NCBI GenBank assembly: GCA_028408675.1
Contig: JAOOLH010000006.1
Coordinates: 1-37,465, forward strand
Source of the DNA: Prochlorococcus sp. AH-716-K03
Lineage (GTDB): Bacteria; Cyanobacteriota; Cyanobacteriia; PCC-6307; Cyanobiaceae
Length of the DNA: 37,465 nucleotides
Reading direction: 5' to 3'
In this document: piece by piece, positions 1 through 8,407 of the stretch
Numbering within the stretch: the first letter of the stretch is position 1
Layout of the letters: each line of letters begins with the position of its first letter
The notes under the pieces: model-generated
Database searches by the model: none
The model's input: only the letters and a program-made list of their open reading frames with translations
What the model was told of the DNA's origin: nothing
Made by a program: the position numbers and the translations under genes

Positions 1-156
1 GCTAGTAATTACCTAAATCCTCATAATTCTAAAGAGAACTGGTTGCAACAAGAATATCTACCAACTGATTTAAGAGGAATAAAATTTTGGAAACCCAAAG
101 ATTCTGGTTGGGAAAAAAATAAATATGAGGAATTACGTAAAAAACGAAAAATTTAA
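1..156 (+). CDS. rarA: RarA/MgsA-type AAA ATPase, C-terminal end only
   Basis: Only the last 51 codons are present and the gene enters from the left edge. The visible tail reads ...NWLQQEYLPTDLRGIKFW and then KPKDSGWE before a basic end. This resembles the C-terminus of cyanobacterial RarA (replication-associated recombination protein A), where a Q-x-YLP...FWxP...GWE pattern precedes a short Lys/Arg-rich tail. RarA is a clamp-loader-like AAA+ ATPase acting at stalled forks. No Walker motif can be checked because that part is outside the window. The stop codon overlaps the stop of the convergent phosphopantetheinyl transferase gene by 4 bases. The identification rests on the tail motif alone. 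Confidence 0.6.
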   Translation, partial: ASNYLNPHNSKENWLQQEYLPTDLRGIKFWKPKDSGWEKNKYEELRKKRKI

Positions 157-809
157 ACTATCCCACTGCTGCAAATTATATTAGGCATAAAGTGAGAGCT
201 ATCTTTATAAGCTAAAGAGAAAGTCCATTTATAAAAAGTAATTTGGGTAAATTTCAACTTCAGTTTCTTTTTTTTATGAAATAAAGTTTTCTCGTTTTCA
301 GAATATTGCCATTCCTTTATATCTTTAGCTAACTTGCCATGATCCCATTTTATAGCGGCCTCAACGGCACACCATTGATTTAAAATAGATTTTTTATATA
401 TTTCGCTCGAATTATTTGATTTGTTTGAGTTGAAGAAATATTTTTTTGCTAATTTCTCATAATCAAAATCTCTATCAAGTCTCTCAATATCAATTCCAAT
501 TTTTTTTTCATGCCAAACTAATATAATCGCATCACTGCAATGACTAAAACTAAAATATCCCATCCCGTTTGGTAATTCAGGAGGTTTTCCTGGATTTGCA
601 ATTATGGGCATCTCTAATGGATTTACTTTAAAAAAATTTCCTAAAGACTTTCTTATGTAAGCTCTACTTTCTAAAAATATATTTGCTCTTTGTCTAGAGA
701 GCTTATTTGCGATTTCAAGTTCTTTCAGTGTTGCGACATCTTGTACACCTTTTATCTTATGAAACCAGATTTTTGGTATTTTATAATCATAGGTATTTAT
801 TAATGTCAA
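153..809 (-). CDS. 4'-phosphopantetheinyl transferase (Sfp/HetI type)
   Basis: This 218-residue protein should transfer phosphopantetheine from CoA to a serine of carrier proteins such as acyl carrier protein. Family motifs are in order: GKPP near 74-77, FSFSHC at 86-91, the Mg-binding GIDIER at 105-110, and WCAVEAAIK at 146-154, where the usual WxxKEA Lys is replaced by Val but the catalytic Glu and final Lys remain. The length suits the Sfp/HetI group, and no separate AcpS-type gene is seen in the window. The only plausible start is a TTG at 809, inside the first codons of the divergent bcp gene, so the two 5' ends overlap. The 3' end overlaps rarA by 4 bases. Confidence 0.85.
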   Translation of the reverse strand: MTLINTYDYKIPKIWFHKIKGVQDVATLKELEIANKLSRQRANIFLESRAYIRKSLGNFFKVNPLEMPIIANPGKPPELPNGMGYFSFSHCSDAIILVWHEKKIGIDIERLDRDFDYEKLAKKYFFNSNKSNNSSEIYKKSILNQWCAVEAAIKWDHGKLAKDIKEWQYSENEKTLFHKKKKLKLKFTQITFYKWTFSLAYKDSSHFMPNIICSSGIV

Positions 810-1276
810 TGGCTCTTAAGGTTGGTGATAAAGCACCAGAATTTAGTTTAAAAGACTCTTTTGAAAAAGACGTATCTTTAAAAGATTTTAAAGGTAAGAG
901 AATAATACTATATTTTTATCCAAAAGATAATACCCCAGGTTGTACTAAAGAGGCTTGTAATTTTAAAGAAAATTGGGATTTACTTAAGGAAAATAATTTT
1001 GTAGTTCTCGGAATCAGTAAAGATAGTGCTTCTTCACATCAGAAATTCATCGAAAAATTCGACTTGCCTTTTGTTCTCTTGACTGACCCTGAACCTTATA
1101 AAGTATCTTCTGATTATGATAGTTATGGCCTTAAAAAATTTATGGGAAAGGAATATATGGGAATGATGAGAAATACTTTTTTAATTGATGTTGATGGTAT
1201 GATTGAAAAAATTTACTTTAAAGTCAAAGCAGCTATAATGGCAGACCATATTATTTCAGATTTAGGATTAAGGTAA
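803..1276 (+). CDS. bcp: Peroxiredoxin Q / bacterioferritin comigratory protein
   Basis: This is a thiol peroxidase of the AhpC/TSA fold that reduces hydrogen peroxide and organic hydroperoxides, probably with thioredoxin as donor. The peroxidatic Cys lies in DNTPGCTKEAC; a second Cys five residues later (C-x4-C) is the resolving Cys of the atypical 2-Cys PrxQ class. The frame stays open upstream, but the conserved N-terminus MALKVGDKAPEF fixes the start at ATG 803 (MSMALK) or ATG 809 (MALK). I give 803, and 809 is equally possible. The start region overlaps the 5' end of the phosphopantetheinyl transferase gene on the other strand, so the promoter must lie inside that gene. The gene is convergent with coaX with 5 bases between stops. 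Confidence 0.93.
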   Translation: MSMALKVGDKAPEFSLKDSFEKDVSLKDFKGKRIILYFYPKDNTPGCTKEACNFKENWDLLKENNFVVLGISKDSASSHQKFIEKFDLPFVLLTDPEPYKVSSDYDSYGLKKFMGKEYMGMMRNTFLIDVDGMIEKIYFKVKAAIMADHIISDLGLR

Positions 1277-1281
1277 ATATT

Positions 1282-1962
1282 TTAATGATTGAAGTGTGTG
1301 ATCATGCCTTGCATAACTAAATTCGGGCAGATAATAATTTCATTATTCTTTTTCTTTAATACACTTCCAATTAATTCAGAGTCACCTCCGCAAACAATCA
1401 AAATATCTTTAGCAGGGTTAAATGATAAATTAATTACACCCATTAGAGAGTTGTAAACTCCTTTTAACATTGAATCTTCTGTACTAATTAAAAAATCTTC
1501 AATAGGGATATGGTACTTTTTAGGAGCTTTGAGATTCTTGGTATATTTCTCCATAGATCTTAGTTGAGTAAGAAAACCCGGTATAATTTGCCCACCGATA
1601 ATAGAACCTTGTGCAGTTAACTTGGTAAGTGACAAAGTTGTTCCGCAATCTGCTACTAATAGTTCTTTTCTGAATGGGTTTTCTATTATTTTTAAAGCTT
1701 CCAAACAACCAAGAGCTCTATCAACTCCAAAATGATCCGGAAGATTTTTTAATTTAATATCCTTAGTTGAGATTTCATTTTCTTGCTTAAGAGGTAAATC
1801 TGGTAATTTCCCCACTGATGCCCAAATTAAATTATTTAAATTGATATTATGAGGCACTTTATTATTCCTTTGTGTATGAAAAAAACTATATTTAGTTTGC
1901 AAATTTTCTGCCCAGTGAAGTCTGCTATTGCCAACTAATAAGAAATTAATATCATCGATCAT
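1282..1962 (-). CDS. coaX: Type III pantothenate kinase
   Basis: CoaX phosphorylates pantothenate in the first committed step of coenzyme A synthesis and belongs to the ASKHA superfamily. Visible motifs are GVDRA at 79-83 (Asp81 is the family's catalytic Asp), VADCGTT at 103-109 and GGQIIPG at 123-129. The first phosphate-binding motif, normally DxGNT/S, reads LLVGNSR at 8-14, so the usual Asp is a Leu. From memory, other cyanobacterial CoaX proteins also show a hydrophobic residue there. The length of 226 residues is slightly short for the family. The gene follows cysH on the same strand after 17 bases and is probably cotranscribed. Another open frame inside it is only a shadow. Confidence 0.87.
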   Translation of the reverse strand: MIDDINFLLVGNSRLHWAENLQTKYSFFHTQRNNKVPHNINLNNLIWASVGKLPDLPLKQENEISTKDIKLKNLPDHFGVDRALGCLEALKIIENPFRKELLVADCGTTLSLTKLTAQGSIIGGQIIPGFLTQLRSMEKYTKNLKAPKKYHIPIEDFLISTEDSMLKGVYNSLMGVINLSFNPAKDILIVCGGDSELIGSVLKKKNNEIIICPNLVMQGMITHFNH

Positions 1963-1979
1963 AGTCCTGAAAGAAAAAT

Positions 1980-2708
1980 TTAATTTTCAGTATGAATTCC
2001 ACATTCTTGCTTCATACCGCCAAATCTTGTTGACCTACCTTCTTTATCGATACTGTCAGGAGAGCTGGAATGCCAATCCCCTACAGTTGAATAACCTTTT
2101 AAGAAAAGTGGGTGGGAGGGTAATTGATTTTCTTTCATATAATAAAAAATATCTTTATTTTTCCAGTTAAGTAAGGGCCTTAAGGAGAGTCGTTTGCGTA
2201 TTAAATCAATAAATTTCATTTTATTCCTATTATTGGTTTGCTCCGATCTCACACCACTAGCCCAACAGAATATGTCGTGTTTATCTAAAGCATTTTCTAA
2301 AGGTTTGATTTTTCTTATTTCATGGTATTTATCTAAATCACTAGATTTATTAGTTTCCCAAAGTTTTCCATAAAGGGATTCCATTCTTGCTGGAGATAGT
2401 TCACTTTGTAAAATCTCAATTTCTAAAGATAAATCATTAATTAGTCTCTCTGCATACTTATAAGTTTCTGAAGGTAAGTAACCAGTATCTATCCAGAAAA
2501 TCTTAATTTTTTTTTGTAGTGAATATTGATGTACCATATGTAAAATAACTGATGATTGTATCCCAAAGCTTGTTGTAATAGCAAAGTGATTATCAAAGTT
2601 TTTATAACCCCACAATATTATTTCTTCGGGAGTCATATTTTTTAATTTTTTATTGTTCTCTTCTAAATTAAGTTGAATACTTTCTAGCGTTTTCTCAATC
2701 ATTATCAA
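1980..2708 (-). CDS. cysH: Phosphoadenosine phosphosulfate reductase
   Basis: CysH reduces PAPS to sulfite, with thioredoxin as usual donor, in assimilatory sulfate reduction. The nucleotide-binding loop is SFGIQSSV at 47-54, followed by IDTGYLPSETY at 73-83 and the C-terminal catalytic ECGIH with Cys236. The Cys pairs that bind a 4Fe-4S cluster in APS reductases are missing: the site reads YHEIRKIKPL. This supports the PAPS-specific type. Two in-frame ATGs (2708 and 2702) are possible starts. It leads a two-gene unit with coaX. The start lies 89 bases from the divergent NADH dehydrogenase gene, so both promoters share that gap. Confidence 0.92.
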   Translation of the reverse strand: MIMIEKTLESIQLNLEENNKKLKNMTPEEIILWGYKNFDNHFAITTSFGIQSSVILHMVHQYSLQKKIKIFWIDTGYLPSETYKYAERLINDLSLEIEILQSELSPARMESLYGKLWETNKSSDLDKYHEIRKIKPLENALDKHDIFCWASGVRSEQTNNRNKMKFIDLIRKRLSLRPLLNWKNKDIFYYMKENQLPSHPLFLKGYSTVGDWHSSSPDSIDKEGRSTRFGGMKQECGIHTEN

Positions 2709-2797
2709 AGGTAGTTAGGGATTAGAGGTTATTTCGCTCAGTTTGAATATTATTCGTTTAATTTAATAGTACATTTAGGTTTAACAATATATCCTTC

Positions 2798-3982
2798 ATG
2801 AGATCAATAAAAAAACCAATAGTAATAGTTGGCGCAGGATTTGGAGGTATGACAGTCGCTTCAAACTTAAAAAGACTTAATCCTTCATTGCCAATTCTAG
2901 TCGTTGATTCTGAAGCAAAGTTTATGTTTAAACCTTTAATGTATGAAGTTTTAAGCGAAGAATTATCAATGTGGGAGTCTGCTCCTGAGTTTTCAAGTAT
3001 ATTTTCAAATTTAGGTATTACTTTCCTTAGAAATTGTTTAACTAAAATTAGGTTTGATGAAAAGATTCTAGAATTTTCTGATGATTTAAATATAGGTTAT
3101 GAATTTTTGATTCTTTGTACAGGATCAGTATCTAATAGTTTTTCAGTAAAAGGTGTGGATGAAAATTGTTATTTTTTTAATAATTTAAATGATCTTAAAA
3201 AGTTAAAGTCGTTTTTACAAAAATTTCAAAATAACAAAACAAAGAAAAAATTATTTGTAATTGGAGCAGGTCCTTCTGGGGTAGAGATCGCATGCAAGAT
3301 TAATGATATATATAAAAATAAATTTGATATAAGTATTGTTGAAAGGTCTAATGAAATTTTAGGTCGAAATAAGATTTTTAATCGAGAAGAAGCTGAGAAA
3401 GCTTTAGAAAGAAGAAAAATAAATGTTTTTTTAAATTCAACTGTTCAAGAAATTTCAGATCAAAAAATAAGTATTTTGGATGATTCTGAGATTAAGGACT
3501 TAGATCAAGATGTTGTGATTTGGACTGCTGGGATCAAACCTAACCTTCCATACATTGATGAACAAGTTACACAAAAAGACGGAAGAATTTTAGTGAATAA
3601 AAAATTTCAGATAGATAATTTTTTAAATGCTTTTGCTATTGGAGATATTTCAATAATTAAAGGTATGGAGGATTTGCCTTTGACCGCTCAAGTTGCAATG
3701 CAACAAGGAAATCATCTTGCTAATAATATACAATTACTTTTTGAAGAAAGAGATCTTTTACCTTTTGATTTTGAAGACAATGGTGAAATGATCAGTTTAG
3801 GAATTGGTGAAGCATCCATTTCTGCTTTAGGTGTGACTTTATCGGGTAAATTGGCATTTAAGGCAAGAAGATTGATTTATGCTTCAAAAATGCCTGATAT
3901 TGGTAAAAGCTTAAAATCTACAGCTTCCTGGTTATTTCAAATAAAATCTACTATGAATAATTCTATTAATAAAAACCCATAA
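2798..3982 (+). CDS. ndbB: Type-2 NAD(P)H dehydrogenase (FAD-dependent)
   Basis: This 394-residue flavoprotein has two Rossmann dinucleotide motifs: GAGFGG at 12-17 for FAD, with the ribose-contacting Asp in LVVDSE near 37, and GAGPSG at 156-161 for NAD(P)H. The C-terminal FAD signature is visible as NAFAIGDIS. Such enzymes pass electrons from NAD(P)H to quinone without pumping ions, on the cytoplasmic face of the membrane. In cyanobacteria they are thought to sense or poise the plastoquinone pool. It is the first gene of a same-strand run followed after 59 bases by the DASS-family transporter and then ktrBA. The exact Ndb subtype is not certain. Confidence 0.85.
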   Translation: MRSIKKPIVIVGAGFGGMTVASNLKRLNPSLPILVVDSEAKFMFKPLMYEVLSEELSMWESAPEFSSIFSNLGITFLRNCLTKIRFDEKILEFSDDLNIGYEFLILCTGSVSNSFSVKGVDENCYFFNNLNDLKKLKSFLQKFQNNKTKKKLFVIGAGPSGVEIACKINDIYKNKFDISIVERSNEILGRNKIFNREEAEKALERRKINVFLNSTVQEISDQKISILDDSEIKDLDQDVVIWTAGIKPNLPYIDEQVTQKDGRILVNKKFQIDNFLNAFAIGDISIIKGMEDLPLTAQVAMQQGNHLANNIQLLFEERDLLPFDFEDNGEMISLGIGEASISALGVTLSGKLAFKARRLIYASKMPDIGKSLKSTASWLFQIKSTMNNSINKNP

Positions 3983-4041
3983 ACAATTTTAAACTTTTTT
4001 AGCATATTGTTTATAGGTATATTGAGTTAAATAAGTTTGAT

Positions 4042-5850
4042 ATGAATCTAATTTCTTTTTTTAGTAATAATTTAGATGCACTAATAACAGTATTAGTTTT
4101 ATTCCTGTCATTAATTTTATTTATAAGAAATACTATAGCCCCTGAACTAACTGGTTTGTTATGCGTTGGAATATTTATTGTCACTGGAGTTCTAACCCCT
4201 GAAAAAGCCTTGTCTGGATTTGGAAGCCCATCTTTAATCACTTTGATGGGTTTATTTGCAGTTTCATCTGCATTATTTAAAAGTGGTGCGTTAGATAGAG
4301 TGAGGGAGCTTATATCCTCAGAAAATATTAAAACGCCAAGAAAATTAATTTTACTTATAACTTTTTTAATAGCCCCAATATCTGGAATCGTTCCTAATAC
4401 GCCAGTTGTAGCATCCCTTTTGCCTTTAATTGAAGGCTGGTGTGAACGAAGAAATATTTCACCTTCCAAAGTTCTTTTACCTTTATCTTTTGCGACTCTA
4501 TTGGGGGGAACACTTACATTATTAGGTAGCTCAGTAAATCTGCTAGTAAGTGATATTAGTCAGCAATTAGGCTATGGATCTCTTGAATTATTTAGCTTGA
4601 CTTCAATAGGGATTCCAGTTTGGTTAATAGGCACAACATATATGATTTTAGTCTCTGACATTCTTTTGCCTGATAGAGGAAGAAATAAAGATTTTATTAA
4701 AAATGGTAATATGAATATTTATTTTACAGAAGTTACGATCCCTTCTTCGTCTGAATTAGTTGGTCAATCAGTAAGAAATAGTAGATTACAAAGAAGGTTC
4801 GATGTTGATGTTCTTGAGTTGCAAAGAAACGGGAAAGTGATACTACCTCCTCTTGCAGATCGCAAATTTGAGCCTGAAGATAGATTGATAGTACGTGTTA
4901 CTAGGGCAGATTTATTGCGATTACAACAGGAACATACAATTTTGTTAGCTGAAAATAAGAGATCTTTTGGCAGCCCTAATCTTCTTTCTACTGAAGAAGG
5001 TACCAAAACTTTCGAGGCTTTGCTTCCTTCCGGATCAACTTTAGCCGGAGCAAGCTTGAGAGAACTAAGATTTAGGCAACGCCATAATGCGACAGTTTTA
5101 GCCCTCAGGAGAGGACAACAAACTGTTCAGGAAAGATTAGGTCAAGCTGTTTTAAGAGCAGGAGATGTCTTATTACTCCAAGCACCTTTAGACTCAATAA
5201 GAGGTTTGCAATCAAGTAATGATTTATTAATTTTGGATCAATTTGAAGATGATTTGCCATTTTTAATTAGAAAACCAATAGCAATAGCAATAGCAATTGC
5301 TATGGTTCTCTTACCCTCCTTAACTAATATTCCATTAGTAGGATCAGTTCTTTTAGCACTTATAGCTATGGTTGCTTTTGGATGTTTGCGTCCTGCAGAA
5401 ATACAAAGGTCAATTAGGCTTGATATTATTTTATTATTAGGTTCTTTATCGAGTTTCAGCGTAGCTATGCAAGTCACTGGATTGGCTGATCTAATAGCTA
5501 TAAATTTGGATTTTGTCTTAAGTGGAATGCCACTCTATTTTGCTTTAATAGTAATTTTTGTAGCTACTGTAATACTTACTCAATTTATAAGTAACGCTGC
5601 TTCTGTTGCGCTGATATTGCCCGTAGCTATTCAGTTTTCATCCGTTTTGGGAATCTCACCAAATGCCCTGATAATGCTCGTATTGTTCGGTGCAAGTCAA
5701 TCATTTTTAACTCCAATGGGTTATCAAACAAATTTAATGGTTTATGGACCTGGGAGATATAGATTTTTTGATATTGCAAAATATGGTGCGGGATTAACAC
5801 TTATAATGTCATTGACTGTGCCAGCTTTAATAATTTTAAATTTTGAATAA
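4042..5850 (+). CDS. DASS/SLC13-type anion:Na+ symporter with two TrkA_C domains
   Basis: This is a 602-residue integral membrane protein. Hydrophobic segments fill about 12-205 and 408-600, with PNTPVVASLLP at 118-128 and LLGSSVNLL at 160-168, matching the paired substrate and Na+ sites of divalent-anion:Na+ symporters. Between the halves are two soluble RCK_C/TrkA_C-like domains, about 228-300 and 322-398, each with the pattern S-x-L-x-G-x-S-[VL]-R. This architecture is usually annotated as a sodium/sulfate or citrate-type permease, and the substrate cannot be read from sequence. The regulatory domains suggest gating by a small ligand. KtrB follows after 5 bases, so the two genes are likely co-translated. 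A CAATAG hexamer repeat encodes Ile-Ala pairs near 412-420. Confidence 0.85.
   Translation: MNLISFFSNNLDALITVLVLFLSLILFIRNTIAPELTGLLCVGIFIVTGVLTPEKALSGFGSPSLITLMGLFAVSSALFKSGALDRVRELISSENIKTPRKLILLITFLIAPISGIVPNTPVVASLLPLIEGWCERRNISPSKVLLPLSFATLLGGTLTLLGSSVNLLVSDISQQLGYGSLELFSLTSIGIPVWLIGTTYMILVSDILLPDRGRNKDFIKNGNMNIYFTEVTIPSSSELVGQSVRNSRLQRRFDVDVLELQRNGKVILPPLADRKFEPEDRLIVRVTRADLLRLQQEHTILLAENKRSFGSPNLLSTEEGTKTFEALLPSGSTLAGASLRELRFRQRHNATVLALRRGQQTVQERLGQAVLRAGDVLLLQAPLDSIRGLQSSNDLLILDQFEDDLPFLIRKPIAIAIAIAMVLLPSLTNIPLVGSVLLALIAMVAFGCLRPAEIQRSIRLDIILLLGSLSSFSVAMQVTGLADLIAINLDFVLSGMPLYFALIVIFVATVILTQFISNAASVALILPVAIQFSSVLGISPNALIMLVLFGASQSFLTPMGYQTNLMVYGPGRYRFFDIAKYGAGLTLIMSLTVPALIILNFE
5276..5299 (+). 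repeat. Short hexanucleotide tandem repeat (CAATAG x3 + CAATTG)
   Basis: Three perfect copies of CAATAG and one variant lie in tandem inside the DASS transporter gene and encode alternating Ala and Ile at the start of a membrane helix. The unit is a multiple of three, so slippage would add or remove an Ile-Ala pair and keep the reading frame. The end of the array also forms the palindrome ATAGCAATTGCTAT. Confidence 0.7.
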
Positions 5851-5855
5851 ATAAA

Positions 5856-7259
5856 GTGCAAATAAAGAACGTTGTTTATAAATTAAAAGAAATATACAGA
5901 AAGTTATCTGTACCTCAATTCACTATTGTCACAGGATTAATTATTATTATTTTTGGAACCTTAATTTTAAGTTCTCCATTATGTTCTTCATCGAATGTGG
6001 GCTTATGGGAAGCATTCTTTACATCTACTTCCGCAATAACTGTTACGGGGTTAACTATCATTGATGTAGGAGTAGACTTAAATATTTTTGGGCAAATGTT
6101 TTTGGCTTTAATGCTTTTATCTGGCGGTTTAGGCTTAATGGCTATTACTACTTTCTTGCAAGGATTTGTTGTTAAGGGTACTCAGCTCAGAACTAGATTG
6201 GATAAAGGTAAAACTCTCGATGAATTTGGGGTTGGTGGAATTGGCAGAACTTTTCAAAGCATTGCTATTACTGCCACTTCTATTATTTCTTTTGGAGCAA
6301 TAGTATTATATTTTTTCGGGTTTCTAGAAATTCAAAATAATTGGCAAAGACTATGGTCTTCAATTTTTCATAGTATTTCTGCGTATAACAATGCAGGTTT
6401 TTCTTTATGGTCTAATAGCCTCCAAGATTATCGATCTAATTTTGTTGTAAATATTGTATTTATTTTTTTAATTGTGATGGGAGGACTTGGTTGGAGAGTT
6501 ATTGACGATATATGGAGTAATAGAAAAAATCTTTCATATAAAAAATTGAGTCTTCATTCTAGATTAGTAATTAGGACAAGTTTTTCCTTAATAATTTTTG
6601 GATCATTAGGTTTCTTCGTAACAGAAACGTTATTAAATAGTCAATTTTTTAGTGATCTAAATTTCTTTGAGAGAATTTTATCATCTATTTTTGAGACTGT
6701 GAGTGCAAGAACGGCTGGATTTACAAATTTTCCAATATCTTTAAATTCAATATCAGATACTGGTCTCTTGCTATTAATGACGTTGATGTTTATTGGAGCT
6801 AGCACCGGTGGTACTGGTGGGGGAATCAAAACTACAACTTTTATTGCCTTAATGGCAGCAACTAGATCAACATTAAGGGGACAAAAAGATGTAATTATTA
6901 GTAATAGATTAATTTCAGATAAAGTTATTTTGAAAGCAGTTGGAATAACTGTTGGCTCTTTACTTTTTGTTCTATTGATGGCTATGTTATTAAGTACTAC
7001 GAATACTTTTATTAAAAAAGAATCATTTACATTTCTAGAAATTCTTTTCACATGCATTTCTGCATTTGCAACAGTAGGTTTTGATATCGGTTTGACAGCA
7101 AAATTAAATCATTTTGGTCAATTTATTTTAATTATTGGTATGTTCGTAGGAAGACTTGGGATTCTTTTGCTTTTAAGTGCTCTATGGCAGGCTCTATATA
7201 AGAGTAGAATAGAAAGACAAAAAAGAATTGGCTATCCAAAAGCTGATCTTTATGTTTAG
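5856..7259 (+). CDS. ktrB: KtrB/TrkG-type potassium (or sodium) translocating subunit
   Basis: This 467-residue membrane protein has the four pore repeats of the Trk/Ktr/HKT family. The filter segments can be read directly: TVTG ending near 65, NNAG at 178-181, RTAG at 285-288 and TVG at 406-408. The intramembrane loop GASTGGTGGGIKTTTF follows the third pore region, as in KtrB. It forms the ion path of a K+ uptake system gated by the cytoplasmic ring protein KtrA, which is encoded next. The start is GTG, 5 bases after the stop of the DASS transporter. Some databases call this family Na+-dependent, and the transported ion here is inferred from the conserved filter glycines. Confidence 0.9.
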   Translation: MQIKNVVYKLKEIYRKLSVPQFTIVTGLIIIIFGTLILSSPLCSSSNVGLWEAFFTSTSAITVTGLTIIDVGVDLNIFGQMFLALMLLSGGLGLMAITTFLQGFVVKGTQLRTRLDKGKTLDEFGVGGIGRTFQSIAITATSIISFGAIVLYFFGFLEIQNNWQRLWSSIFHSISAYNNAGFSLWSNSLQDYRSNFVVNIVFIFLIVMGGLGWRVIDDIWSNRKNLSYKKLSLHSRLVIRTSFSLIIFGSLGFFVTETLLNSQFFSDLNFFERILSSIFETVSARTAGFTNFPISLNSISDTGLLLLMTLMFIGASTGGTGGGIKTTTFIALMAATRSTLRGQKDVIISNRLISDKVILKAVGITVGSLLFVLLMAMLLSTTNTFIKKESFTFLEILFTCISAFATVGFDIGLTAKLNHFGQFILIIGMFVGRLGILLLLSALWQALYKSRIERQKRIGYPKADLYV

Positions 7260-7277
7260 CCTTTACTAAAATTTATT

Positions 7278-7982
7278 ATGGCTGATTGGTGGCAATGGTC
7301 TCCACAAAAAGAAGAGGAAGCTCTAACTTTTGCAGTTGTAGGAGTTGGTAGATTTGGAACCGCTGTATGTAGAGAACTTATAAGTAATGGAGTAGATGTT
7401 TTAGCTGCAGATGCTTCTGAGAAGGCTATTGATGATTTAAGACAATTAGAACCTTCTATTGAGGCAAGAGTAATAGATTGCACTGATGAAGAATCAATGA
7501 AGGAATCAGGTATTTTAGAGATGAATACAGTTGTAGTCGGTATTAGTGAGCCCATTGAAGCAAGTATTACTACTACTCTTATTGCTAAGGATAGTGAAGG
7601 AACAAAAGTAAAAAGAGTTATTGCAAGAGCTACGAGTGATTTGCATGAAAAGATGTTAAAAAGGGTAGGTGCTGATAAGGTTGTTTTCCCTTCTAGAATG
7701 CAAGGTGAAAGATTAGGTTTAGAACTTGTTAGGCCAAATCTTATTGAAAGATTAGAATTGGATAATCAAACTGGAATAGATGAATTAACAGTTCCGGAAG
7801 AATTTATTGGTAGATCTTTAAGAGATTTAAATTTAAGAAAAAATTATTTTGTTAACGTTCTTGCTGCTGGTCCTCCAGAACAATTAACAGTCAATCCTCC
7901 TGCAAAATATATTCTTGAGAGAGGAAATATTTTAGTAGTTATGGGGAAAACTTTAGATTTACAAAAATTACCTCAAAATTAA
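7278..7982 (+). CDS. ktrA: KtrA/TrkA-type potassium channel regulator
   Basis: This is a 234-residue soluble protein with an N-terminal RCK (TrkA_N) Rossmann domain and a C-terminal TrkA_C domain. The nucleotide loop is GVGRFGTAV near 22-30, and an Asp at the end of the second strand (VLAADAS) suits NAD(H) or ATP/ADP ribose binding. The C-terminal domain begins about residue 165 with the ELTVPEEFIGRSLRDL pattern, the same fold found twice in the DASS protein upstream. In known systems KtrA forms an octameric ring under a KtrB dimer and gates K+ flow. It starts 18 bases after ktrB. The stop abuts the convergent ribbon-helix-helix gene. Confidence 0.92.
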   Translation: MADWWQWSPQKEEEALTFAVVGVGRFGTAVCRELISNGVDVLAADASEKAIDDLRQLEPSIEARVIDCTDEESMKESGILEMNTVVVGISEPIEASITTTLIAKDSEGTKVKRVIARATSDLHEKMLKRVGADKVVFPSRMQGERLGLELVRPNLIERLELDNQTGIDELTVPEEFIGRSLRDLNLRKNYFVNVLAAGPPEQLTVNPPAKYILERGNILVVMGKTLDLQKLPQN

Positions 7983-8291
7983 TTATTTATTCTGGGATTT
8001 TTTGGTATACCTAATCCTTTGAGGAGCTCCTTTTAATCTTTTAACACTTTGTCTTTCTAATGTATCTCTGAAATTGTCGGTATCATTTTTGATATCTGAT
8101 GTATGAGATTTTGCCTCTCTTTCGAAATAATTTTTAATTCCTTCCTGAATCAATACCTTTGCCATATTGCTGATAGTTCTTGATTCATTCTCAGCTAAGA
8201 TGTTTAGTTGCTCACAAATTGATTCTGGGAGAACTACTTGTATTCTAGGGGATTTTGGCTTCCCATTAGTTGAGTTTTGGCGGGTTGCCAT
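7983..8291 (-). CDS. Small ribbon-helix-helix (CopG-like) DNA-binding protein
   Basis: This is a 102-residue protein. After a polar N-terminus, residues about 16-50 have the ribbon-helix-helix pattern: a strand (PRIQVVLP), helix A (SICEQLNILAENE), then SRTISNMAKVLIQEGI. That domain dimerises and inserts a beta strand into the DNA major groove. The remainder is charged and poor in hydrophobic residues, ending in a Lys-rich tail. The gene is divergent from the 8408 gene, and the 116-base gap holds an inverted repeat that may be its operator. There is no toxin-like partner on the same strand, so I regard it as a regulator. Function beyond DNA binding is unknown. Confidence 0.75.
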   Translation of the reverse strand: MATRQNSTNGKPKSPRIQVVLPESICEQLNILAENESRTISNMAKVLIQEGIKNYFEREAKSHTSDIKNDTDNFRDTLERQSVKRLKGAPQRIRYTKKSQNK

Positions 8292-8321
8292 TAGTCAAAT
8301 TGAATAACTGTTACTTTTAAG

Positions 8322-8358
8322 TATACACAGTTAGTCAAGGGTAGTATCTTTGTGTATA
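8322..8358. promoter_or_regulatory. Candidate operator: TATACACA / TGTGTATA inverted repeat
   Basis: A perfect 8-base inverted repeat (8322-8329 and 8351-8358) is separated by 21 bases and lies between the divergent ribbon-helix-helix gene and the 8408 gene. The centres of the arms are 29 bases apart, close to three helical turns. A direct repeat TTAGTCAA occurs at 8291-8298 (overlapping the first codon of the regulator) and 8331-8338, 40 bases apart. These sites could bind the ribbon-helix-helix protein and control both genes. This is inferred from position and symmetry only. Confidence 0.45.
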
Positions 8359-8407
8359 TTAATAGTAAGGATATAAGCCTTTGATTTATTAGTTCCTTTT
8401 GTAAATT

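Noticed and set aside
4011-4469. 152-codon open frame antisense to the DASS transporter
   Set aside because: It lies wholly against a gene with clear membrane and RCK_C motifs and shows no domain of its own; it is a shadow frame.
6641-7057. 138-codon open frame antisense to ktrB
   Set aside because: It is a shadow of the pore-repeat coding sequence with no family motif.
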